NCBI GenBank assembly: GCA_009692005.1
Contig: SHZZ01000007.1
Span: 1-64,000, forward strand
Origin: Gemmataceae bacterium
GTDB taxonomy: Bacteria; Planctomycetota; Planctomycetia; Gemmatales; Gemmataceae
DNA: 64,000 bases
Direction of reading: 5' to 3'
Part shown: piece after piece, positions 23,618-32,700 of the stretch
Numbering within the stretch: the stretch's first letter is position 1
Layout: each line of letters starts with the position of its first letter
Made by a program: the position numbers and the translations under genes
The notes under the pieces: model-generated
Databases searched by the model: none
What the model was told of the DNA's origin: nothing
Seen by the model: only the letters and a program-made list of their open reading frames with translations

Positions 23618-26406
23618 GCGCTCACCCTCCCAGGCACGGCAACCGGCCCTTCTTTACCGCGCAAGTGAAAGCTCAAATGCACCGCCAGCGCCTGTTCCGC
23701 GATTAGCGCCAGCATGAAGATCAGGTACAGCCAGGGAGATTCGGAAGCGTCGGGCATGCGGTTCTTAAGTGAATCGTAGTTATCCCCGGGGGCCCACAAG
23801 TGCACCTTTCCCGCGCGCGGATCCGAGGCAAAGCGGTTGGCTTCCAGCTTTTCGTTGGCAGCCCGGCGCAGATCGCTCTCTCTGGCTGAGTCGATATTGA
23901 AGGAGTAGGCGTGAATTTCAGCCGACGGGGTTGCTCCCCCCGTGGCCTCGTTGGGATGAAACTCAAACAGCCAGGCGCCGGGTTTCATTGACTGCGTGAA
24001 GGTAAATTCCAAACCGCCTTCTTTTTGCGACAGGGGTTGTTCGGCCATTTTCACCGGTGGCACGGCCGGCGCACCCCCCTGCGCTCCGCTCACCTCCAGC
24101 AACTGGTAGCTGCCGGAGACCCGAGGCTGATAGCGCGCCGGGTCGAGGGTCAAACGCACTTCTTCACCGACCAACAGGTTGCGCCCACCCCCCTCGCTCG
24201 ACAAGTAGCGTTGCAGATCCATGAGGAACACTGGGTAACTCCAGGATACCGGACTGCCAGCGCCCCATTCGTTCCAGCTTTCGGCTGCGCCCGGCGCGGT
24301 CGGTCGGGTTCCCGCCGGCGTCAAAACCGCCGCCACCCGGCCTTGCCCCAGCCGCCTCCCCACTACCAGCGGATCGCCAAACAAAATGCTCTTACGAAAC
24401 TCATCGATTTGCCTGGCCAGTGTGCGCATTTCCGCCAAGGCCCAAAGTTCCTTCAGGCTCGGCTCCTTGTTGGCCGGGTCGCCGGGGTCGTTGAGCAACG
24501 CCTCCAGGGCCAGGCCGGCGCGGTATTGCGAATCGGCGGCCAGACTTTCCTTGACGGCCCGCTCGTGCCGCCTCAGCGCTTTTTGAAATTTCTCTTTCAA
24601 GGGCTCGTCGTAGGGCAGCTTGGCCAGGAATTCTCGCGCCCGTTCCTTGTACGACTCACGCTGTTTGTCGTCATTCCATTTTCGATTGGCCAGGAGAACG
24701 ATTTCCTCGGCTTCTTTTCCCGTGGGATCCCAGGTGAAGCGCGGCCGCGCCTGAAAGTACCGGTCGATCAGCAGGTAGCGCATGGCGCCAAGGTTTTTTG
24801 ACAGGCCGACAATGGCCGAGTGATTGGGGTCGGGAAAGAGAATCTTCGGCTGTTCATCTTTCTGTTTCATGTCGGCGCGTTGGGCTTCGCTCAGGGCGTC
24901 GGTGGGGCGGTCAGCCAGCAGCAGGGGAAAGAGGCCAGCTTCTTTCTCGAAGAGTGAGTTATAGAAGGCGGGCTTGCTGCGGTCGCCAGGAAACCAGACC
25001 AGCCCGCCGCCCCGTTCAACAAAGGAACGCAAGCGGGCAATGGCCTTCTCGGATTTGATCTCGGGAAGATTGAGCAAGTAAATGGTTGGGTAAATATCGA
25101 GGTCGGCTTTTTCCAGCTCGTCAAGGGTACGGTGCTCGACCTCGTAAGCCCGCGCGGCAGCCAGGGCATACTCCACATGGAAGGAATCGCCACCAGGCAG
25201 GCGGCCTTCCGCTCCGGCGCCATCCACCACAAGGACGGGAACACGAGAGCGCAGTTCCACCACAATTTCCCTGGCGTTGTCCGCCAGCAGGCCGGTGCGC
25301 TCGTCCTCGGTGATCTCCACCCGCACACGAGCAAACTCGCGATCTTGGCGCAGCTTGCGGTCGCGCTCTTCGCCTTTATCGGAGGCTTTGAGCCCGGCGG
25401 CGCCAGTCTTGTTCTTACGCGTCAGGATCAGCGAGAACTTTTTCTCGGTCCGCTGCCCCGCCGGCAGGCTGTCCAGCGGCTGCGAAGCGCTGAAGTCTTC
25501 TTGCCCATCGATTTTGGCATGCAGGAAAGTTTTCTTGTCGGCGGCGCCATGATTATGAATCCCCACGGTGAACTCAATGGGCACGCCCTCGGCAGCCAGG
25601 CGCGTCTCGGCGCGAAAATCGCTGATGGCCAGGTTGTCGTGGTGAATGACCACCTGGCGGTTTTCCCCACGGAAGGGATGCGCAGCGTCCATCAACCCGA
25701 GGTTCACCCCTGCTTCCAGCAAACGGTCGAGGCCCTGGCGCAATTTCTCCTTGTTGGGCCCCGTGGTCCAATCGTAATCGCGGAAGTCGCCGGCCAGGTG
25801 CAAGTTTTTCTGCCCGACCTGGATGGAGGAGAAATAATCTGCGGCCCGCTCGAGAGCGGAGGAAAAATCACGGTGGAGGAAGCCGGGCTTCAAAGGCTCC
25901 AGCCTGCGGCCCAGATCCTCAAGCGCCTGTTCATTCAATCTTCCTTCAAAGACCGGGTTGGCCGGATCGGACAATAGGGCTAGGCGCAGGTGATGGGCGC
26001 CCGGGGACTGGGCGATTTTCCTGGCCATTTTCTGAATCTCGGCCTGGGCGGTTTTGAAAGTAGTTTCCTCGCCGGCCTTGCCCGCCCAGCGGTCGGTCAT
26101 GCTGAGCGAATCATCGAAGAGGAGGAAGTGAAAGCCAGCCTGGCCAGCGCCGCGGCCCAGGGCGCTGCCGACAAAACGCGCCACCAAAAACCCAGTCAGC
26201 AAAACGAGAAAAATGCGCAGCAAAAGCAGCAGCATCTGTTCGAGAATGAGCTTGCGCCGATTGCGCTTCATGGCCTCGAGGAGGAACTCCATGGCGGCCC
26301 AATCGATGCGCTTGTAGCGGATGCGGTTGATGAGGTGGATAAGGATGGGCGCGCTAACCAGGGCGCCTCCCGCCACCATGTACCAGGGATTAAGAAAAAC
26401 TTCCAT
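23614..26406 (-). CDS. BatA-domain and vWA-like membrane protein
   Basis: A 930-residue protein beginning with a typical BatA N-terminal domain: MEVFLNPWYMVAGGALVSAP, then LIHLINRIRYKRIDWAAMEF and LLLLRIFLVLLTGFLVARFV. A vWA-like domain follows with FDDSLSMTD at about residue 100, a canonical DxSxS ion site. Then come a CARDB-like domain (VEFTVGIHNHGAADKKTF region) and a region similar to its downstream neighbour (ADLDIYPTIYLLNLPE, GGGLVWFPGDRSKP), with a last membrane helix at about 900-920. I use ATG 26406; GTG at 26418 adds four residues and is equally possible. It lies 30 bp after the DUF58 gene and overlaps the vWA gene by 4 bp. Confidence 0.87.
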   Translation of the reverse strand: MEVFLNPWYMVAGGALVSAPILIHLINRIRYKRIDWAAMEFLLEAMKRNRRKLILEQMLLLLLRIFLVLLTGFLVARFVGSALGRGAGQAGFHFLLFDDSLSMTDRWAGKAGEETTFKTAQAEIQKMARKIAQSPGAHHLRLALLSDPANPVFEGRLNEQALEDLGRRLEPLKPGFLHRDFSSALERAADYFSSIQVGQKNLHLAGDFRDYDWTTGPNKEKLRQGLDRLLEAGVNLGLMDAAHPFRGENRQVVIHHDNLAISDFRAETRLAAEGVPIEFTVGIHNHGAADKKTFLHAKIDGQEDFSASQPLDSLPAGQRTEKKFSLILTRKNKTGAAGLKASDKGEERDRKLRQDREFARVRVEITEDERTGLLADNAREIVVELRSRVPVLVVDGAGAEGRLPGGDSFHVEYALAAARAYEVEHRTLDELEKADLDIYPTIYLLNLPEIKSEKAIARLRSFVERGGGLVWFPGDRSKPAFYNSLFEKEAGLFPLLLADRPTDALSEAQRADMKQKDEQPKILFPDPNHSAIVGLSKNLGAMRYLLIDRYFQARPRFTWDPTGKEAEEIVLLANRKWNDDKQRESYKERAREFLAKLPYDEPLKEKFQKALRRHERAVKESLAADSQYRAGLALEALLNDPGDPANKEPSLKELWALAEMRTLARQIDEFRKSILFGDPLVVGRRLGQGRVAAVLTPAGTRPTAPGAAESWNEWGAGSPVSWSYPVFLMDLQRYLSSEGGGRNLLVGEEVRLTLDPARYQPRVSGSYQLLEVSGAQGGAPAVPPVKMAEQPLSQKEGGLEFTFTQSMKPGAWLFEFHPNEATGGATPSAEIHAYSFNIDSARESDLRRAANEKLEANRFASDPRAGKVHLWAPGDNYDSLKNRMPDASESPWLYLIFMLALIAEQALAVHLSFHLRGKEGPVAVPGRVSA

Positions 26407-26436
26407 CCGCTCAACCACCGCCTTGAATCTTGGAGT

Positions 26437-27375
26437 TCATCGCACGGGCCCCGCGCTGGGTTTGTTGCCGCGATCATCGAGTCGCATATTGAGAAACTTG
26501 GTAAGTACAGCGTCGAGGTAGTCGCCTGTGGTAACCAGGTGGTAGTCGATGCCGATCCGTGTGCAACCCCTGCGCACCTCGACCAGATATTTTTCCAGCG
26601 CCTCGATGTAGCCATCGCGTAGCGCCCGCGGGTCGCACAACAAGTGAGGCTGCTCTTCCATCCCTTCGAACTTGGTGCTGCCGGCAAAAGGGAAGGAAAT
26701 TTCGTCGGTGTCGAGAATGTGGAAGGCGAGAATGTCTTGCCTTCTGTGTCGCAGCATTTCCAGGCCTTTAAACAAATCGGAACGATCGACCAGGAAATCG
26801 GAGAAGACCAGGATAAGGCCGCGCTGACTGATCGACTCGGCGACTTTTCTCAAGGTGTTTATGAAGCCGGTTTTCTTGGCCGGGCGGTTGTGGTTCATGC
26901 CGGCCACAAGGGCATCCAGGTGCGACATCTGCGAACGCGGGGGCAAGGTGGCGCGCACCGCGGAGTCAAAGGCAGTCAGGCCTACGGCATCGTGCTGGCG
27001 CAGCAGCAGGTAAGCCAAACACGCCGCCGCCGTGCAAGCGTATTCGTACTTGTTCATCGCCCCGTTGCCGTACCTCATCGACTCGCTGACATCCACCACC
27101 AGGGTGGCCCGCAGGTTGGTCTCCTCCTCGAACTGTTTGATGAAAAAGCGATCGGTGCGCGACCAGACTTTCCAGTCGAGATGTCGGATGTCGTCGCCAT
27201 GCGAGTATTCCCTGTGCTGCAGGAACTCGATGCTGTGTCCAAAAATCGGGCTTTTGTGCAAGCCGGAGATGAACCCCTCAACGACCTGGCGGGCGCGCAG
27301 CTCCAGCCTGCCAATCTTGGCCAGGGTGGCTGGATGGAGAAAACGCCGGGGATCGTCCTGAGAAGCTGCGCTCAC
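26437..27375 (-). CDS. DUF58 domain-containing protein
   Basis: A 312-residue cytoplasmic protein. Seen: the DUF58 core HREYSHGDDIRHLDWKVWSR at about residues 54-73, then FFIKQFEEETNLRATLVVD leading into a vWA-type DVSESM ion site at about 94-99. The end of the protein is short. From family knowledge, DUF58 proteins are always encoded next to MoxR ATPases and vWA proteins and are thought to be MoxR clients. The start is GTG at 27375 after TAAGG. It lies 22 bp downstream of the moxR-like gene and 30 bp upstream of the BatA-type gene, all on the minus strand. Confidence 0.93.
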   Translation of the reverse strand: MSAASQDDPRRFLHPATLAKIGRLELRARQVVEGFISGLHKSPIFGHSIEFLQHREYSHGDDIRHLDWKVWSRTDRFFIKQFEEETNLRATLVVDVSESMRYGNGAMNKYEYACTAAACLAYLLLRQHDAVGLTAFDSAVRATLPPRSQMSHLDALVAGMNHNRPAKKTGFINTLRKVAESISQRGLILVFSDFLVDRSDLFKGLEMLRHRRQDILAFHILDTDEISFPFAGSTKFEGMEEQPHLLCDPRALRDGYIEALEKYLVEVRRGCTRIGIDYHLVTTGDYLDAVLTKFLNMRLDDRGNKPSAGPVR

Positions 27376-27397
27376 GATGCCTTACACCTGGTTCATA

Positions 27398-28507
27398 TCA
27401 GGAGGAGAAAATTTTCTGGAACCGCTCATCGCGGGACAGTTCGCTTTCGTGCGAGGGAGTTTCCGCAAGGATTTTCTGGATGACCTTGTCGGGGGTGATG
27501 CCCTCGCTGGCAGCGGTGAAGTTGGTGAGAATGCGGTGGCGCAGCACAGGCGGGGCCAGGGCGCTGATATCCTCAACCGCGACATGCAAGCGGCCGTGCA
27601 GCAAGGCCCGCGCCTTGGCGCCCAGCAGCAGGTTCTGCACCGCCCTGGGGCCAGCGCCCCACGACAACCACTCCTGAATGAACTTCGGCACTCCCGGCTC
27701 GCCCACACGAGTCTGCCGCACCAGGGCCAGCGCGTAGCGAATGGCATGGTCGCTGACGGGCACGCGGCGCACCAGCGTTTGCAGCTCCAGAATTTGCTTC
27801 CCGTCCAGAACCGGCCGGACATCATCGTGCTGCACCGCCGTCGTCCGCGCCGCGATGTCGAACTCCTCGTTGAAATTCGGGTACTTGACAAACACTTTGA
27901 ACATGAAGCGGTCCTGCTGGGCTTCCGGCAGAGGATAGGTTCCTTCTTGTTCGATGGGGTTCTGCGTGGCCAGGACGAAAAACGGGTGATCGAGTTGGTG
28001 CCTGGCCCGGCCAATGGTGACCTGCCTTTCCTGCATGGCTTCCAGCAGCGCGGCCTGGGTCTTGGGAGGGGTGCGATTGATTTCATCCGCCAGGATGACA
28101 TTGGCAAAGAGCGGGCCAGCCAGAAACTTGAACTCGCGGTGTCCGGTGTCGCGGTTCTCCTGGATGACTTCCGTCCCGGTAATGTCGGAAGGCATCAGGT
28201 CGGGAGTGAACTGGATTCGTGAAAAGGTCAGGGACAAGGTTCGCGCCAGGGTGCTAATCATCAGGGTTTTGGCCAGCCCCGGCACGCCTTCCAGCATGCA
28301 GTGGCCGCGGCTAAAGAGGGCGATGAGAAGCTCTTCGATGACCTCGTTCTGGCCGACGATCACTTTGGCCAGTTCATGGCGGATGCGATCAAAGGCATCG
28401 CGTATTTTCTTGGCGGCTTCGAGATCGCCTGGATCCAGCGGCTTCAGGTCCGCATGCGAGTCGCGTTTTAGTTCCGAGGTGGAAAGCGTTGGTTTCGGTT
28501 CAGTCAT
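27398..28507 (-). CDS. MoxR family AAA+ ATPase
   Basis: A 369-residue AAA+ ATPase of the MoxR class, which remodels or activates partner proteins containing vWA domains. Seen: Walker A GVPGLAKT at about residues 74-81, Walker [21 protein letters not shown] at about 135-154, sensor 1 [20 protein letters not shown] and the helical lid domain thereafter. The N-terminal 40 residues are polar and variable. Length is slightly above the usual 320-340. It is followed by DUF58, BatA-type, vWA and DUF4175-type genes at gaps of 22 bp or less or overlaps, and is preceded by the toroid protein gene 45 bp upstream. Confidence 0.95.
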   Translation of the reverse strand: MTEPKPTLSTSELKRDSHADLKPLDPGDLEAAKKIRDAFDRIRHELAKVIVGQNEVIEELLIALFSRGHCMLEGVPGLAKTLMISTLARTLSLTFSRIQFTPDLMPSDITGTEVIQENRDTGHREFKFLAGPLFANVILADEINRTPPKTQAALLEAMQERQVTIGRARHQLDHPFFVLATQNPIEQEGTYPLPEAQQDRFMFKVFVKYPNFNEEFDIAARTTAVQHDDVRPVLDGKQILELQTLVRRVPVSDHAIRYALALVRQTRVGEPGVPKFIQEWLSWGAGPRAVQNLLLGAKARALLHGRLHVAVEDISALAPPVLRHRILTNFTAASEGITPDKVIQKILAETPSHESELSRDERFQKIFSS

Positions 28508-28552
28508 ACCGGCGGATTCCTGTGTTTAACAAATGATGGAAAAGAAGATACC

Positions 28553-29674
28553 CTAGCGTTGATAGATTGGCAACACGCCGCTATCCAATTGCAACATCGT
28601 CAGGTGGACAGCGGTGATAAAAACCGGCCCGACATGTCCGCCGGTCCACGACCCGTCCGCGCCTTGGGTGCGCACCAGGTAATCGAAAGTGAACTTGCGA
28701 TACTTCGACCAGGAGAGGCGGTCGGCTTCCTTGGTCTCGGGAAAGAGCCTGGCCCAGCCGTCCTCGCCCAGGGAGTACATGGCCTGGGCATAGTAGTAGT
28801 GAGTGTATTCATCATGGCCGAAGCGCTGGTTGCCCAGTCCGCCGATGTTATTTTGGCAGAAGCGAAACCATTTCTTGATGAGTGGGGAATTGTAATCGCC
28901 GGCGCTGAACCCGCAGGCAATGGCCGCGGCGGTAAGCGCGGGTCGGCCGTCGCCTCCCCCGCCGCCGCCCAGACTGTAGATCACTCCGCCCTGCGCGTTG
29001 GTTGATTCATCCAGATAAGCCAGCGCTTCCTTGATCGATTCGGGAGGGACGGCAATGCCGGCATTGCGCGCCGCGCGCAGACCCTGCACTTGCGTAATCG
29101 TCACCGAGCCTTCGTCAAAATTGTTCCCTTCCTTGGCGCTGACATAGCCCCAGCCGCCCAAGGCAGTCTTGTTATCTTTGGTGGAGAAGCGCCGAGTTTG
29201 CGCGTCGCGGGAAAACTTCCCAGCCCGCACCAGGATCTCCTCCAGCTTCCTGCGACGGTCCCCTTCCTCTTCCTCTCCGTAAACGCACGAGAGAAAGAGC
29301 ATGCCGAACCCGTGACCATACATATAGCGGCCCGCTTCGCCCGGAATATTTGGGTTGCCGATCATGCCATTCGCCTGGCAGCGGGACATAAGAAAATCGA
29401 CAGCGCGACGGATGTTATCCCGATACTTCCCCTCGCGAATCGTACTGCCTTCCATGAGCATGACCATGCCGCCCAGGGCGGTCATGGTGATGGGGTATTG
29501 CCCGCCCACCGCCTCCCAGTGGCCATCCTTGCTTTGGTTTCGGGCCATCCATGACAAACCCTTCTTCAGGGTTTCCTGGTATTCCTTGGGAATTTCTTCC
29601 CCCCGGGAAGGAGGAGACCAAGGGGCCAAAGCCACAAGGGCGCCCAGCGCCAGGGGAACAAGCAGTTTTCTCAT
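28553..29674 (-). CDS. Secreted alpha/alpha-toroid protein (squalene-cyclase/prenyltransferase repeat-like)
   Basis: A 373-residue exported protein with a signal peptide (LLVPLALGALVALAPW, cleavage near SRG-E). The mature part is a set of helical-pair repeats with the glycine/tryptophan signatures of the terpenoid cyclase/prenyltransferase fold: WMARNQSKDGHWEA, ALGGWGYVSAKEG, GGLGNQRFG and GADGSWTGGH. No DxDD or other cyclase catalytic motif is present and the protein is too short for a squalene-hopene cyclase, so it is more likely a binding protein with this fold. It lies between the giant PQQ/TPR gene (63 bp upstream) and moxR (45 bp downstream) on the same strand. Ligand unknown. Confidence 0.85.
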   Translation of the reverse strand: MRKLLVPLALGALVALAPWSPPSRGEEIPKEYQETLKKGLSWMARNQSKDGHWEAVGGQYPITMTALGGMVMLMEGSTIREGKYRDNIRRAVDFLMSRCQANGMIGNPNIPGEAGRYMYGHGFGMLFLSCVYGEEEEGDRRRKLEEILVRAGKFSRDAQTRRFSTKDNKTALGGWGYVSAKEGNNFDEGSVTITQVQGLRAARNAGIAVPPESIKEALAYLDESTNAQGGVIYSLGGGGGGDGRPALTAAAIACGFSAGDYNSPLIKKWFRFCQNNIGGLGNQRFGHDEYTHYYYAQAMYSLGEDGWARLFPETKEADRLSWSKYRKFTFDYLVRTQGADGSWTGGHVGPVFITAVHLTMLQLDSGVLPIYQR

Positions 29675-29737
29675 TTACCGTCTCCCGATCCAAGGAAACC
29701 TAAATTCATTAGACGAATCCGGCGGGCAATGCCAACC

Positions 29738-32700
29738 TCATTCCCCCCCTGTGGCGGGTTTTCCCGTGTCAGCCTCCAGGTGGTGGATAATCTTTAACTG
29801 GTAGTTAACGAAATCGATCCTGCCGCCACGCTGGTCGTAATTCAGCGCGTGAAACTGGATGCCATTGGGGATGTTCTCGTTGTCGTACAAAAGCTTGCCG
29901 GTTCGTTTGTCGAAGCTCTTGGCGGCAACAACCTGAACGACATTGCGCACCGGCCCGTTGGCCATCATTTTGTGGAACCTGGCGGTGAAAATGAGCACCG
30001 GCATTTCCCTGAAGGAATCGAGGACAATCATCTGATTGACCAGGGGATTGTGCCAGGTCATCTTTCCCGATTCGCGATCGAAGGCGTAAAACTCGCCGTT
30101 TAATGGCAAGGCGCGCATGCCATTGCCAGGCATCAGGTTCGACTGCACTCCGCCCCAAGGCATGATGTTGGCGTTCACCGGGCCGTTGAACCCGAGATAG
30201 AAATGGCCGGGATCGGCAAGCAGGTGCGCTGTCGCCCCCTTGACCAAGTGGCGGGTTTCCACCCGAGTGTTGAGCGCCAGTTTCCCCTCGGGCAGCCGCC
30301 AGGCGCGGACTTTGCCCTCTGGGTCCACCGCGCCGACGAGTTCGGGTTCTTCCTCGGTCTTCAACACCATGGACCCCGCGGGGAAAGATTCCTTCCAGGT
30401 GTCTTTGCCCGAGAGGACATCGTAGAGGCGCAAAGTGACGGCGCCATTGACTTCGGTATCGGTCAGGAGCAAGGCTCCGCCAAGGATGCGCAAGCGCTTG
30501 GCAAACTGTTGCGAGAAATCAGGAATACGGACGCTGACGCCATCGTAGGCCCGCAATGCGCGCGTGGCGGTGGGGTTGTTTTCGGGGCTCATTTCCACCA
30601 CGAAAATGTGCTTTCCCTGGGGAAAGAGAATGGCCCGGGAGTTGATGTCGGAGCGGGTCCAGAGGATTTTTCCTGTGACAGGGTCGACGGCGACGAGTCC
30701 GTCGCGAGTTTGCAGCGCCGCCACGCCCGCGGTCAGCGGGTTGGTCAGGCCAATGCGCTGGCCCCAGCCGTCGGGGTAAAGCACGCGCATGGTCCCGTCT
30801 GGATCAACATTCAACTGGTTGTACCCCGGAGGCGAGCCGATGCCCGCCTGCCCTGGGAGGCCACCCAAGGGGTTGTACAAGTTCTTTTCCCAGAGAACGC
30901 GCTTGCTAACGGGGTCGATGGCAAAGACCAGGTGGCCGATCGGCAGCAGCACCAGGTGCCCCTGAGCTTGCAAGGGGAAGCGGACGAGGTGCGATTGCCC
31001 GTTGCCATAGACCAGATTTTGGAACAGGGTGCGTGTGAGGTTTTTCGACCAAGTTTCATCGCCGGTGAGGGTGTCGGTCAGGCGCAGGGCGTGGTAGTCG
31101 AAGCGCAGCGCCAGGCGATGACGCTGGAAATAGGGCAATTCCCCAGGGGGTGATTCAAACCGGTAGGTTTGGGTCTGCTGGTGGAAGTTGCCACGCTCTT
31201 CAGTCACGCGGATTTTTTTCGCCACCGAAACTGGGCTCAGGCTCAGGAAGGGGAGGAACCGCTTGTCGGCGGCGAGGTCGTTGAAGAAGTCTGCGCCTTT
31301 GCGCCCGTCGCGCACTACGGCGTCGGGGTAGTCGTGGCCGAGCTTGCGGTAACACCAGGCGGCATCGTCGAGCAAACCCTTGCGGGTGTAGAGGCGGGCC
31401 AGGATTTCAAAACCGCGCGCCGCCATGGCGGGGTTCTCACCCACCACCGTTTGCACATGCTGTTCCGATAAGAGCAAGGAGTTGGGATCGGAATCGTCGA
31501 GAAGTTTTTCCGCCAGCCTGAGGCGAGCCTCTTGACCAATTTGAAACAGCGAGCCGCAGGTGGCGACGAACTTTTTCAACCCCGCCAGGGGAGCGCCCTT
31601 TTTCTCCAACTCTTCCCATTGCAGGCGGATGCGGTCTTCCAAGGGCTTTTTGTTTTCCGCAGACGTGTTGGCCACCATGGCGGCAATGCGCCCTTGCGAC
31701 CAGACCTCTCCCGCCGCGCGCACCGACGGTTCATCGATCACTGAAATCAACTCATCGCCGGGGGCTATGGCAGCGAATTCCTGATATTTCTCAAACGCCT
31801 CCACCAACCGGCCCTGCGCCTCTTTCCCCTTGGCGATCAGGCAAAGGTAATTGGCGCGGCGGCGTTTGCCCTCCGCTTCTTGCTCCTGTTTATCCTTCTC
31901 CGTGGCATCGGGGCGGATTTCCACCCGGCAAAGCTCCTCGTATTCCTTGAGGAAGGGCTCCGCCTGATTGAAATCGCGCTGGAAGTAATCGGTGAAGGCC
32001 TCGAACAGTTTCTGCCGGGCTTTTTCCACCACAGCGGCGGGCGGTTTTTGCGCCAGGGCGTCTTTCAAATCAGTAATGGCGCCGCGCAGGTCGCCCTTGT
32101 CCAGGCGCAACTCCCCCCGCTCCGTCAGGCCCATGGGATCGCGCGGATTGGCTTGAATGAGCTTGTCGATCTGGCTGAGCTTTACTGCCAGTTGCGGAAA
32201 CGCCGCCAGTTCGGTCGTCGATTGAGACAACACTTCCCCTTCATAAAACAGCAGGTTTCCTGGCACCTCTTTCTTGCGCGAACGGGTGTGGGCCAGGATC
32301 TGCCCGCGAGAAATGTCGATGGCGCATATCTCCGGCTCCTTCGAGCCCGAGGCCTCTTTCAAAGGCAAATAATAAATATTGTCGAAAGCCACACCCATGC
32401 CCGATGGCACCCCGGTATCCACCGTCCACGCCGTCTGACCGTTGGCCAGGTCGATGGCTCGGCACATTTTTCGCCCCACCACCAGCGCCTTGCCTGAATG
32501 CACGCCGGCAAAAAAGAGATCTTCTTCCTGCCGCGCTTGTGTCCATACCTTCATGCCGTCCCGCAGGTTGACGCAATGAATGGCGCGGGCATCGGGCGCG
32601 GTGAAAATCACCCGCCCCTCATGGATCACTGGCGCTGTCACCTTCCATTGATTGTTGAGGTTGGGATTGGCAACGCGGCCGTCGATGCGGCGGATACCGC

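Noticed and set aside
28553-29674. Squalene-hopene cyclase or other terpene cyclase
   Set aside because: The fold signatures fit, but the protein is only 373 residues, is exported, and lacks DxDD and the usual active-site motifs.
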